Shown here piece after piece: positions 57,160 to 64,000 of a stretch of 64,000 nt of DNA (position 1 is the stretch's first letter; each line of letters opens with the position of its first letter). Where the stretch lies: NCBI RefSeq assembly GCF_014207355.1, contig NZ_JACHEF010000001.1, positions 1,805,704-1,869,703 on the forward strand. Reading direction: 5' to 3'. A program made the position numbers and the translations under genes. The notes below the pieces were generated by a model. That model had not been told where the DNA came from. It saw only the letters and a list, made by a program, of their open reading frames with translations, and searched no databases. The stretch is from Mesorhizobium sangaii (lineage in GTDB: Bacteria; Pseudomonadota; Alphaproteobacteria; Rhizobiales; Rhizobiaceae).

Positions 57160-59187
57160 TCAGGCGGCGTGCCGGCTGCCGCCATCCAGCCATTCGAGAT
57201 CGGCCGGCGAAAGCGTGACGTCGAGTGCTCGCAGACTGTCGTCCAACTCGCCCAGCGTGCGGGGCCCGATCAGCGGAATGGATGGGAAGGGCTGATTGAG
57301 CACATAGGCCAGGGCAATATGGATCGGGCTCTTGCCCAGCCGCGCGGCAAGTTCGACCGCCCGGTCGCGGCGGCCGAAATTGCGCTCCGAGTACCAGACG
57401 CGCACCAGTTCCTCATTGTCGTGCCTGTCGCGCCCGGCGCGATCGGTGAAGAAGCCGCGCCCCTGGCTCGACCAGGCGAAATTCGGCATCTGGCGGGACG
57501 TCAGCCAGGCCTTCCATTCGTCGGTCGAGGAGGTCACGCAGCCGGCCCAGATCGGTTCCAGCATTTCGGCCAGTGAGAAGTTGTTGGACAATGCGCCGGG
57601 CTTCTGTTTGCCGGTCCGCTCGGCATAGGCAATAGCCTCGTCCATACGCTGCATCGTCCAGTTCGAGCCGCCGAACGGGCCGCGTATGCGGCCTGCCTTC
57701 GCCTCGCGATCCATCGCATCGACGAATTCGCCGACCGGCACATCGGGATTGTCGCGGTGCATGAAGTAGACATCGGCATGGTCGGTTTGCAGGCGGTCGA
57801 GTGACTGTTCAAGCTGCTTGCCGATCACATCGGGATAGCAGAGCGGCGAATGCGCGCCCTTGGCGATGACCACCGATTGCGCCCGCACGCCGCGGTTTTT
57901 CAGCCACTCGCCAAGCAGCGCCTCGGTGTAACCGCCGCCGTAGACATAGCCGGTGTCGAAGAGATTGCCGCCGGCCTCGAAAAAGGCATCGAGCAGGATC
58001 GACCCCGAGGAAAAGGTGCGAAAATCCTCGAAGCCGAGCGCCACCACCGACGCCGGCTTCGACAGGCCCGGAATGGTACGCTTGGAGATCGCCGTTCCGC
58101 TGGAGCGCAAGGGCCGGCCGGAGATGGTGTTGGTGCGCTGCGGGGCCTTCTCGATCCCGTATTCCAGGCCCGCCGCCGCCCGCCATCTGTCGAGGACGCG
58201 CAAGGTGCCGAGGCTGTCGGCCCAGTCCATGCCCGGCCAGGCGAATTCTTGGGCGCCGGCGAGGATGGCCTCACCGGCGGCGTCGACCTCGAACGAATAG
58301 ACATGGCGCTTTTCGTCGACGCTGATGGTCTCGCGCGCGCCGTCGGATCCGATCACGTCGATCCGGCCGAGCCCGACGTCACGGTTGCCGCCGGCGAACC
58401 AGAAGTCCGGCACCTCGATGCGGCCCATGGTGCCGAAGATTCTGAGCACATTGTCCTGGTTGAGCGAGATGCTGCAGGAAACTTCAGCAATAATGCCGCC
58501 CGGGAAATGCAGCAGCGCCGAGGCCCATTCGTCGACGCCGGACTGGCCAAGGTGGGCAGTACCAACCACCTTGTCCGGCTCGGCGAAGGGGAGGCCCGCC
58601 GCCGCCCCGGCAATGAGCCGCGCCATCGAGACCGGATAGCCCCCGACATCCAGAATGCCGCCGCCGGCAAGATCGTTGGCATAGAGCCGGTGCTCCGGCA
58701 TGAAGCCCGGCATGGCAAAGCCGAAACTCGACTTGATCATCCTGATATCGCCGATGACGCCCGACCTGATCAGTTCCACCAGCTTCAGCGTCTGCGGGTG
58801 CAACCGGTACATGAAGGCTTCGCCGAGAAAGGTGCCGGCCTTGCGCGCGGCATGGATCATGGCGTCGGCCTCGAAGGCGGTCAGCGCAAGCGGCTTTTCG
58901 CAAAGCACATGCTTGCCAGCTTCCGCCGCCCTGATCGCCCATTGCGCGTGGCCGGGATGCGGTATCGAAATGTAGATGGCGTCGATGTCGGGATCGGCGA
59001 GCAGAGCATCGTAGCCATCTAGGATGCGGGCGCCGGGGAAACTTTCGGCGAGACCCGGCTTAGCCGGGTTGCGGGCGCCGATGGCAACCAGCTTGCCAGT
59101 GCGCGAAGCGGCCGCGCCACCGGCAAAGGCCTGGGCGATGCTGCCTGGGCCGAGAATGCCCCAGCGAATGGGCGTTGTTGAAGTCAT
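57160..59187 (-). CDS. Gfo/Idh/MocA dehydrogenase - aldo/keto reductase fusion
   Basis: 675 residues, two enzymes in one chain. Residues about 1-365 are Gfo/Idh/MocA: RWGILGPGSIAQAFA (NAD), CEKPLAL, GGGILDVGGYPVSMARL with the family's Asp, and SWNL-like beta-sheet parts. Residues about 385-675 are an aldo/keto reductase with a complete tetrad: Asp/Tyr in LFDTGYVYGGG, Lys in VIAKGA, His in YFMHRDNP. A paired oxidation and reduction of a sugar, such as epimerisation through a keto intermediate, is possible. AAGGAG is seven bases before ATG 59187, inside a 15-bp tandem duplication. Last gene of the second sugar ABC operon. Substrate unknown. Confidence 0.87.
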   Translation of the reverse strand: MTSTTPIRWGILGPGSIAQAFAGGAAASRTGKLVAIGARNPAKPGLAESFPGARILDGYDALLADPDIDAIYISIPHPGHAQWAIRAAEAGKHVLCEKPLALTAFEADAMIHAARKAGTFLGEAFMYRLHPQTLKLVELIRSGVIGDIRMIKSSFGFAMPGFMPEHRLYANDLAGGGILDVGGYPVSMARLIAGAAAGLPFAEPDKVVGTAHLGQSGVDEWASALLHFPGGIIAEVSCSISLNQDNVLRIFGTMGRIEVPDFWFAGGNRDVGLGRIDVIGSDGARETISVDEKRHVYSFEVDAAGEAILAGAQEFAWPGMDWADSLGTLRVLDRWRAAAGLEYGIEKAPQRTNTISGRPLRSSGTAISKRTIPGLSKPASVVALGFEDFRTFSSGSILLDAFFEAGGNLFDTGYVYGGGYTEALLGEWLKNRGVRAQSVVIAKGAHSPLCYPDVIGKQLEQSLDRLQTDHADVYFMHRDNPDVPVGEFVDAMDREAKAGRIRGPFGGSNWTMQRMDEAIAYAERTGKQKPGALSNNFSLAEMLEPIWAGCVTSSTDEWKAWLTSRQMPNFAWSSQGRGFFTDRAGRDRHDNEELVRVWYSERNFGRRDRAVELAARLGKSPIHIALAYVLNQPFPSIPLIGPRTLGELDDSLRALDVTLSPADLEWLDGGSRHAA

Positions 59188-59194
59188 TGTCATT

Positions 59195-59224
59195 CTCCTT
59201 GAAGGCTGGCTCCTTGAAGGCTGG
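59195..59224. repeat. 15-bp tandem duplication carrying the ribosome binding site of the fusion gene
   Basis: ctccttgaaggctgg occurs twice in perfect tandem (59195-59209 and 59210-59224). On the minus strand each copy contains AAGGAG; the copy next to the gene is the functional Shine-Dalgarno for ATG 59187. Confidence 0.9.
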
Positions 59225-59230
59225 AAACCG

Positions 59231-60325
59231 TCAGCGCAGCCGCAGCCCTTTTTCATCGAACAGGTAGGATTTACCGATGGAAACGGTGATCTCGGACACA
59301 TCGGGAACCTTTGCCGCGTCGCGCTGGATCACCACGTCTTCACCGTTCGCCGTTCTGGCATAGAGAAAACTTGTGCCGCCCAGATGCTCGACCACGTCGA
59401 TGCGTACCACAAGGTCGGTGTCGCCCTCCCCGGCGCTGCCGAAATGTTCGGGACGCACGCCCACCATGACCTTGCTCCCGATTTTGGGGCTTCCTGCTTC
59501 GGGTGCAGCACCCGTCAGCGGTTGCGCGACACGGGTCTTCTCCTGACCCGCCAGTTCGACCACCACACCATGTGCATCGCGCCCGACAATGCGGCCGCTG
59601 ATGAAGTTCATCTTCGGCGAGCCGACAAAGCCCGCCACGAACTGATTGTCGGGATTGTCATAAAGATCGAGCGGCCGGCCGATCTGCTCGATATGGCCGG
59701 CGCGCATCACGACGATCCTGTCGGCGAGTGTCATCGCCTCGGTTTGGTCGTGGGTGACATAGATCATGGTGGTGCCGAGTTCCTTGTGCAGGCGCGATAT
59801 CTCGACCCGCATCTGAACACGCAATTCGGCGTCGAGATTGGAAAGCGGCTCGTCGAACAGGAACACCTGCGGTTCGCGCACGATGGCACGGCCGATGGCA
59901 ACGCGCTGGCGCTGGCCGCCCGACAATTGCTTGGGACGCCGCTTCATCAGCTCGTTTATGCGCAGGATTTCGGCGGCTCGCTTGACGCGCCGGTCGGTGT
60001 CGGCGTTCGGATTGCCGGTCATCCTGAGCCCGAAACTCAGATTCTGTTCGACGCTCATGTGCGGATAGAGCGCGTAGGACTGGAAGACCATGGCGATGCC
60101 GCGGTCGGCCGGCTCGACATCGTTGACGAGCTTGCCGCCGATGGCGATCTCGCCGCCGCTGATGTCCTCGAGCCCGGCGATCATCCTGAGCAGCGTCGAT
60201 TTTCCGCAGCCGGAGGGACCGACGAAGACGACGAACTCGCCGTCCTTGACGTCGATGTTGGCGCCGTGGACGACCTCGAAGACCCCGAAGCGTTTGATGA
60301 CATTGTTGAGCGTGACTGTTGCCAT
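59231..60325 (-). CDS. Sugar ABC transporter ATP-binding protein (UgpC/MalK type)
   Basis: 364 residues. ATPase domain: Walker [10 protein letters not shown], signature LSGGQRQR, Walker [17 protein letters not shown], switch His in [11 protein letters not shown]-terminal OB-fold regulatory domain follows ([20 protein letters not shown]). It starts [14 protein letters not shown] at 60325, 8 bp after the permease stop. It drives the importer formed with the two MalF/MalG-type permeases. Confidence 0.94.
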   Translation of the reverse strand: MATVTLNNVIKRFGVFEVVHGANIDVKDGEFVVFVGPSGCGKSTLLRMIAGLEDISGGEIAIGGKLVNDVEPADRGIAMVFQSYALYPHMSVEQNLSFGLRMTGNPNADTDRRVKRAAEILRINELMKRRPKQLSGGQRQRVAIGRAIVREPQVFLFDEPLSNLDAELRVQMRVEISRLHKELGTTMIYVTHDQTEAMTLADRIVVMRAGHIEQIGRPLDLYDNPDNQFVAGFVGSPKMNFISGRIVGRDAHGVVVELAGQEKTRVAQPLTGAAPEAGSPKIGSKVMVGVRPEHFGSAGEGDTDLVVRIDVVEHLGGTSFLYARTANGEDVVIQRDAAKVPDVSEITVSIGKSYLFDEKGLRLR

Positions 60326-60333
60326 GCTGTTCC

Positions 60334-61170
60334 TTACTTGATCGCGCCGGCGGCGATGCCGGCGATGAAATGGCGCTGCAGCAGCACGAAGACGACAAGC
60401 ATCGGCACCGTCAGCATCACCGCGCCCGCCATGATGCCGCCCCACGACACCTTGGTGAGGCCGATCAGCGTGCCGAGCGCCACCGGCGCCGTCATCGAAC
60501 CGGGCTGGCTGTTGATCAGGAGCGGCCACAAATAGTTGTTCCAGGACGCGAGGAACAGGATGATGGCGAGCGCCGCCAGCATCGGCCGCGCCAGCGGCAG
60601 CGCGACGAACAGGAAGATGCGCCATTCCTTCACCCCCTCGACGCGCGCCGCATCGAAAAGGTCGTCCGGCATCATCGAGAAGCTCTGCCGCATGAACAGC
60701 ACGCCGAGCGAATTGAACAGCGGCGGCACGATCAGCGCCACCCAGGTGTTGGCGAGCTTGAAATCGCGCGCCACCATGATGAATTGCGGGATCAGCACCA
60801 CAGCATAGGGCAGCGTGATGGTGCCGAGGATGATGGCGACAACCAGGCCCTTGCCGACGAACCGGTAGCGGGCCAGCGCCCAGCCGGCCATCGACGTCAG
60901 CATCACCGACAGGAACGTGTAGGTCACCGCCACGGAGACAGAAATGCCGATGGCGCCGACGAAGTCGGTGTCGCGCTGCAGATTGTTGAAATTGTCCAAG
61001 AAATTGCCGTGCGGCAAAAGCTCGATGCCGGGGCTGAAGATGCCGTTGTCCGGCATGGTCGAGAACACCACCATCATCCACAGCGGAAACAGCCAGATCA
61101 GCGCCAGCGGCGTCAGGAACAGATGCAGTGCGATGCTGCGTCCCAACCTGGCGGAGGAGAGTGAACTCAT
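60334..61170 (-). CDS. Carbohydrate ABC transporter permease, MalG type
   Basis: 278 residues, six helices. Its EAA loop [20 protein letters not shown] is typical of CUT1 second permeases, and the start [22 protein letters not shown] is the first helix. ATG 61170 overlaps the previous TGA (ATGA), so it is coupled to the MalF-type gene. Confidence 0.93.
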   Translation of the reverse strand: MSSLSSARLGRSIALHLFLTPLALIWLFPLWMMVVFSTMPDNGIFSPGIELLPHGNFLDNFNNLQRDTDFVGAIGISVSVAVTYTFLSVMLTSMAGWALARYRFVGKGLVVAIILGTITLPYAVVLIPQFIMVARDFKLANTWVALIVPPLFNSLGVLFMRQSFSMMPDDLFDAARVEGVKEWRIFLFVALPLARPMLAALAIILFLASWNNYLWPLLINSQPGSMTAPVALGTLIGLTKVSWGGIMAGAVMLTVPMLVVFVLLQRHFIAGIAAGAIK

Positions 61171-62027
61171 TTCGGTTCCCTCGTCAGCCACAGCTGCACC
61201 AGCGTGATCGCGATCGCCAGCCCAGCCATGGTGTAGGCGACGGCCGACGCGTAGCCGAAATTGAGCGATCGAAAGCCCTGGCGGTAAAGCAACAGGCCAA
61301 GCGTCTCGGTGCCGCCGCCGGGCCCGCCGCGCTCGGTGATCAGGAAGGGCTCGGTGAACAACTGCATGGTGCCAATGATCGACAGCACGAGGCAGAACAC
61401 GATGACGGGTTTCAGGAGAGGCAGCGTGATGAAGAAGAACTGCTTGAGCTTGCTGACGCGATCGAGCGTCGCCGCCTCGTAGACATCTTCGGGAATGGAC
61501 TGCATGCCGGCGAGCAGGATGATGGCGTTGTAGCCGGCCCAGCGCCAGGTGACCGCGATCATGATCAGCGCCATCGCCGGCGTGACGTTGGAAAACCAGT
61601 CGACGCTGGGTAGGCCGACGCTGTTCAAGAGCTTGTTGATGATGCCGAAGTTGAGGTTGAACATCAGCCGGAAGACCGCCGAGTAAGCAACTTCGCCGAC
61701 CACGACCGGGGCGAAGAAAGCAAAGCGATAGAGGCCCCTCGCCTTGAGCAGCGGCGAGTTCAACAGCACCGCCATCACCAGCGCCAGCGTGATCATCACC
61801 GGCACCTGGATGACAAGGATGAGCAGCGTGTTCTTCAGCGCGTTGAAGAAAGCGGGGTCGCCGATCAATCGGCCCCAGTTGAAGGTGGGCGCGAACCGCC
61901 AAGGCACGGTGCGCGTCGCTTGGAAGGAGATCATGAAGGAATCGATGATCGGCCACACCCAGAAGATTGCAAAGATCAGCAGATAGGGCGCGAGGAAGCG
62001 ATACGCCGTGGCATTCTGATAGCGCAT
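61167..62027 (-). CDS. Carbohydrate ABC transporter permease, MalF type
   Basis: 286 residues, six helices beginning [24 protein letters not shown] loop [28 protein letters not shown]1-type first permease in an operon with binding protein, MalG-type permease and ATPase. It starts 106 bp after the binding-protein gene, with a hairpin in the gap. Confidence 0.93.
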   Translation of the reverse strand: MRYQNATAYRFLAPYLLIFAIFWVWPIIDSFMISFQATRTVPWRFAPTFNWGRLIGDPAFFNALKNTLLILVIQVPVMITLALVMAVLLNSPLLKARGLYRFAFFAPVVVGEVAYSAVFRLMFNLNFGIINKLLNSVGLPSVDWFSNVTPAMALIMIAVTWRWAGYNAIILLAGMQSIPEDVYEAATLDRVSKLKQFFFITLPLLKPVIVFCLVLSIIGTMQLFTEPFLITERGGPGGGTETLGLLLYRQGFRSLNFGYASAVAYTMAGLAIAITLVQLWLTREPK

Positions 62028-62091
62028 TGTTGCCTCCTTTCCGCGTTCAAGGGGGTGACGCGCCCATGCTGAAACACGTGGCGCGTTCGGC

Positions 62092-62117
62092 CCCGGACAG
62101 CATCAATGCCGTCCGGG
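62092..62117 (-). other. Intercistronic hairpin after the binding-protein gene
   Basis: cccggac/gtccggg seven-base perfect stem, extended inside by gca/tgc, in the gap between the solute-binding-protein gene and the first permease. No T-tract. Same position and likely role as the hairpin in the agp operon. Confidence 0.6.
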
Positions 62118-62133
62118 ACCGTCTCGGTCCAGA

Positions 62134-63405
62134 TCAAGATTTGACGGGCAATCCGGTCGCCGCGGCGATCTGGCTTGCGGCATCGTCGAGCGCTGCCTTG
62201 GCGTCGGGGTAGCCGCCGGCCAGATATTTGGTCTGCACGGCGCGGACGATGATTTCGGCGTCGCTCTGGAATTGCGTGCCGCGGCTGGGAACGACCTTGG
62301 GCAAGGTGCCGAGGATGTCCTTCCACACCGCCTGGCCGCCCCAGTAGGGCAGGCCTTGCGCGACATAGGGGTCATCGAGCGCCGACACCAGCGAGGGCAC
62401 CAGGCCGAAGTCCTTCAGCATGGTGATCTGGCCTTCGTTCGTTCCGAGCGTATATTTCAGATAGGCGTAGGCGGCCTCCTTGTTCTTGGACGCCGAGGTG
62501 ATGGCCAGCGAGGAGCCGCCGAGATTGGCGGCACGCGGGCCGTCGGCGGTGAGGCTTGGCATCAGATAGACGCCCCATTTGCCGTTTTCACCGGCCGATT
62601 CGGTGCGAATGGTGCCTTCGTACCAGCCGCCATAGACGTGGGTGGCGACGGTGCCGGCTGTGTTGTTGGTGATCTTGGTGCCCCAGTCGGCGGAGGAGAC
62701 GATACCGGCGTCCTTCATCTCCTTGACCTTGGTCATGGCATCGACGCATTTGGGTTGGTTGATCGTGATCGACTGGCCATCCTCGGCGAAATAGGCGCAG
62801 CCCTGTTCGTTGGAGATCATGCGGAAGAATTCGCTGTCGCCGTTGAAATCGGCATTGGTCATCGAGACGCCCGGGTTGGCGGCCTGAATCTTCTTGCCGG
62901 CGGCGATGAAATCGTCCCAGGTTTTGATCGATGCCGGATCGACGCCGGCCTTTTCGTAGAAGTCGCGGCGGTAAAAGGCCGCCACCGGACCCGAATCCCA
63001 CGGCATCGCATACGCCTTGTCGCCGACTTCGAGCTCGGTGCGCTTGAAGTCGGGAAATTTCTTCTGGTCCTCGGCGGTGTAGCCCAACGTATGCAGGTCG
63101 ACGAAGCAGTCGGGGAACTGGCTCCAGTAATTCTCGGCCTCGCCGTTCTCGATGGTGACGATATCAGGCAGGCCGACGCCGCCGGCGGCGCAGCCGGCGA
63201 TCGACTTGTCGTAGGTCGGCTGGTTGCCGAGATCCTGGACCGTCACCTTGACGTCGGGAAATTGCTTGTTGAAGCCGGCAACGGTCGCCTTCAGCGATGA
63301 AGCCGCGACATTCCAGCTCCAGATCGTTATTTCGCCGGACTGCGCAAAGGCCGGGGCAGAGCCCAGGGCGAGCGCGAGCGCGGCGCAGGTCATTGTGATG
63401 CGCAT
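62134..63405 (-). CDS. Sugar ABC transporter substrate-binding protein (CUT1, family 1)
   Basis: 423 residues. Signal peptide MRITMTCAALALALGSAPAF with cleavage near AFA-QSG. Family 1 features: EITIWSWNVAASSLKATVAGFNKQFPDVKV, WDSGPVAAFYRRDFYEKAGVD and GGSSLAITSASKNKEAAYAYL. First gene of the second sugar operon (binding protein, MalF, MalG, MalK, fusion enzyme). Divergent from a MelR-like regulator; a small CTCAC-T-GTGAG dyad lies between them at 63432-63442. The sugar is unknown. Confidence 0.93.
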   Translation of the reverse strand: MRITMTCAALALALGSAPAFAQSGEITIWSWNVAASSLKATVAGFNKQFPDVKVTVQDLGNQPTYDKSIAGCAAGGVGLPDIVTIENGEAENYWSQFPDCFVDLHTLGYTAEDQKKFPDFKRTELEVGDKAYAMPWDSGPVAAFYRRDFYEKAGVDPASIKTWDDFIAAGKKIQAANPGVSMTNADFNGDSEFFRMISNEQGCAYFAEDGQSITINQPKCVDAMTKVKEMKDAGIVSSADWGTKITNNTAGTVATHVYGGWYEGTIRTESAGENGKWGVYLMPSLTADGPRAANLGGSSLAITSASKNKEAAYAYLKYTLGTNEGQITMLKDFGLVPSLVSALDDPYVAQGLPYWGGQAVWKDILGTLPKVVPSRGTQFQSDAEIIVRAVQTKYLAGGYPDAKAALDDAASQIAAATGLPVKS

Positions 63406-63490
63406 TGAAATCCTCCCATTCCATTTGCTCTCTCACTGTGAGCGTGGCTAGACTATGCAGTGGGCAGGGGCTGTCGCCGTCAAAGGGAAT

Positions 63491-64000
63491 ATGAAATTGG
63501 CGGAAAGTAAGATGCCGGAACGACCGTTTTACCAGCCTGGTGCCAGCAGCGTGGAAGGCTTGCCGCTGCTGCTGCAAATGTTTCACACCAGTCCTCTGGT
63601 GATGCTCAAACCGCATTGGCATGCCCAGGTCGAAGTGAATTTCATCGTGCGCGGCAGCGTTCATTACCGCATGAACGACCACGAGATTTCGCTGTCTGCC
63701 GGCGAGATGTGCCTGTTCTGGGGCGGCCTGCCGCACCAGATGGACGATTTGTCCGACGACGCCCTCTATGCCGGAGCGCATCTGCCGCTGGTGCATTTCT
63801 TCCGGCTGCACCTGCCCACGGATATCCGGCATCGGCTGATGACGGGTGCGACGCTGGTGACCGGCGCCACCGACCAGTCCGACAACCACAATTTCGAACG
63901 CTGGAACCGCTACGCCCGGTCCGGCGACCAGGCCAAGGCGGAACACGCCGTCAACGAATTGCTGCTGCGGCTGGAGCGGGTGCGGTTCGAACCCTACCGG
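63491..64000 (+). CDS. AraC family regulator, MelR-like, N-terminal part (cut by window end)
   Basis: 170 codons open to the right edge; ATG 63512 in frame is an alternative start. The visible part is a cupin sensor: LQMFHTSPLVMLKPHWHAQ, then VEVNFIVRGSVHYRMND, HEISLSAGEMCLFWGGLPHQ. This resembles the N-terminus of melibiose-operon regulators (MelR). The AraC HTH should lie beyond the window. Divergent from the binding-protein gene, so it probably controls that operon. Confidence 0.8.
   Translation, partial: MKLAESKMPERPFYQPGASSVEGLPLLLQMFHTSPLVMLKPHWHAQVEVNFIVRGSVHYRMNDHEISLSAGEMCLFWGGLPHQMDDLSDDALYAGAHLPLVHFFRLHLPTDIRHRLMTGATLVTGATDQSDNHNFERWNRYARSGDQAKAEHAVNELLLRLERVRFEPYR

Overview
The window looks like chromosomal DNA of a Mesorhizobium-like member of the Rhizobiales. 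The evidence is the high GC content, GTG/TTG starts, dispersed rhizobial palindromes, an inverted pair of RIME-like elements, the conserved order murA - DUF2948 - hisD - UPF0262 - LMW phosphatase - infA - maf - yacG, and a sugar locus laid out like the alpha-galactoside (agp) locus of Sinorhizobium. This placement is inference from family recognition; no database was searched.

Layout. (1) 0-3.4 kb: a gamma-glutamylputrescine-oxidase-like flavoenzyme, a membrane-anchored SH3 protein and an SDR. (2) 3.7-7.8 kb: zwf-pgl-edd, three steps of the Entner-Doudoroff route, closed by a perfect intrinsic terminator. (3) 7.8-11.5 kb: a secreted VWA protein, then folD followed by a GlxA-type AraC regulator. 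(4) 11.8-21.4 kb: an exopolysaccharide region with a chain-length co-polymerase lacking a kinase domain, a Wzx-like flippase, three coupled genes (GT4, WecG/TagA type, DUF6492-like), a GT2 and a Wzy/O-antigen-ligase-like membrane protein. (5) 21.4-30.6 kb: proC, a COG4091 dehydrogenase, a Tat-exported multicopper oxidase, metH with an operator-like palindrome upstream, an SDR and a small protein. (6) 30.6-34.5 kb: a probable acquired segment, bordered by an IS481-type transposase remnant and a PLP-decarboxylase remnant. It carries a GntR regulator divergent from a coupled amidase and FMN hydroxy-acid oxidoreductase. (7) 34.6-41 kb: GNAT, methyltransferase, ketopantoate-reductase-like and GYD genes, a frameshifted BTAD / alpha-beta hydrolase / cyclase-homology gene, and tRNA-Thr(GGT). 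(8) 41.1-47 kb: a housekeeping cluster. (9) 47-57.1 kb: an agp-like operon with two GH4 glycosidases, an Opp-type ABC importer and a divergent AraC regulator. (10) 57.2-64 kb: a second sugar ABC operon ending in a Gfo/Idh-aldo/keto reductase fusion, with a divergent MelR-like regulator cut by the window edge.

How the genes work together. The window is rich in carbon acquisition: two complete sugar importers feed hexoses that the zwf-pgl-edd operon could channel to pyruvate. Both importer operons carry a GC-rich hairpin just after the solute-binding-protein gene. The amidase and hydroxy-acid oxidoreductase pair is predicted to turn a 2-hydroxyamide into a 2-oxoacid; this is the least standard metabolic module in the window.

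The most notable oddities are these: decayed mobile and decarboxylase fragments at the edge of the amidase segment; a Tyr-to-Ser change in the oxidoreductase active site; a single-base frameshift and lost metal ligands in the BTAD/cyclase protein; a LMW phosphatase that keeps its catalytic loop only if translation starts at CTG; a tandem duplication carrying a ribosome binding site; and an orphan terminator between folD and the co-polymerase gene that hints at a small RNA.
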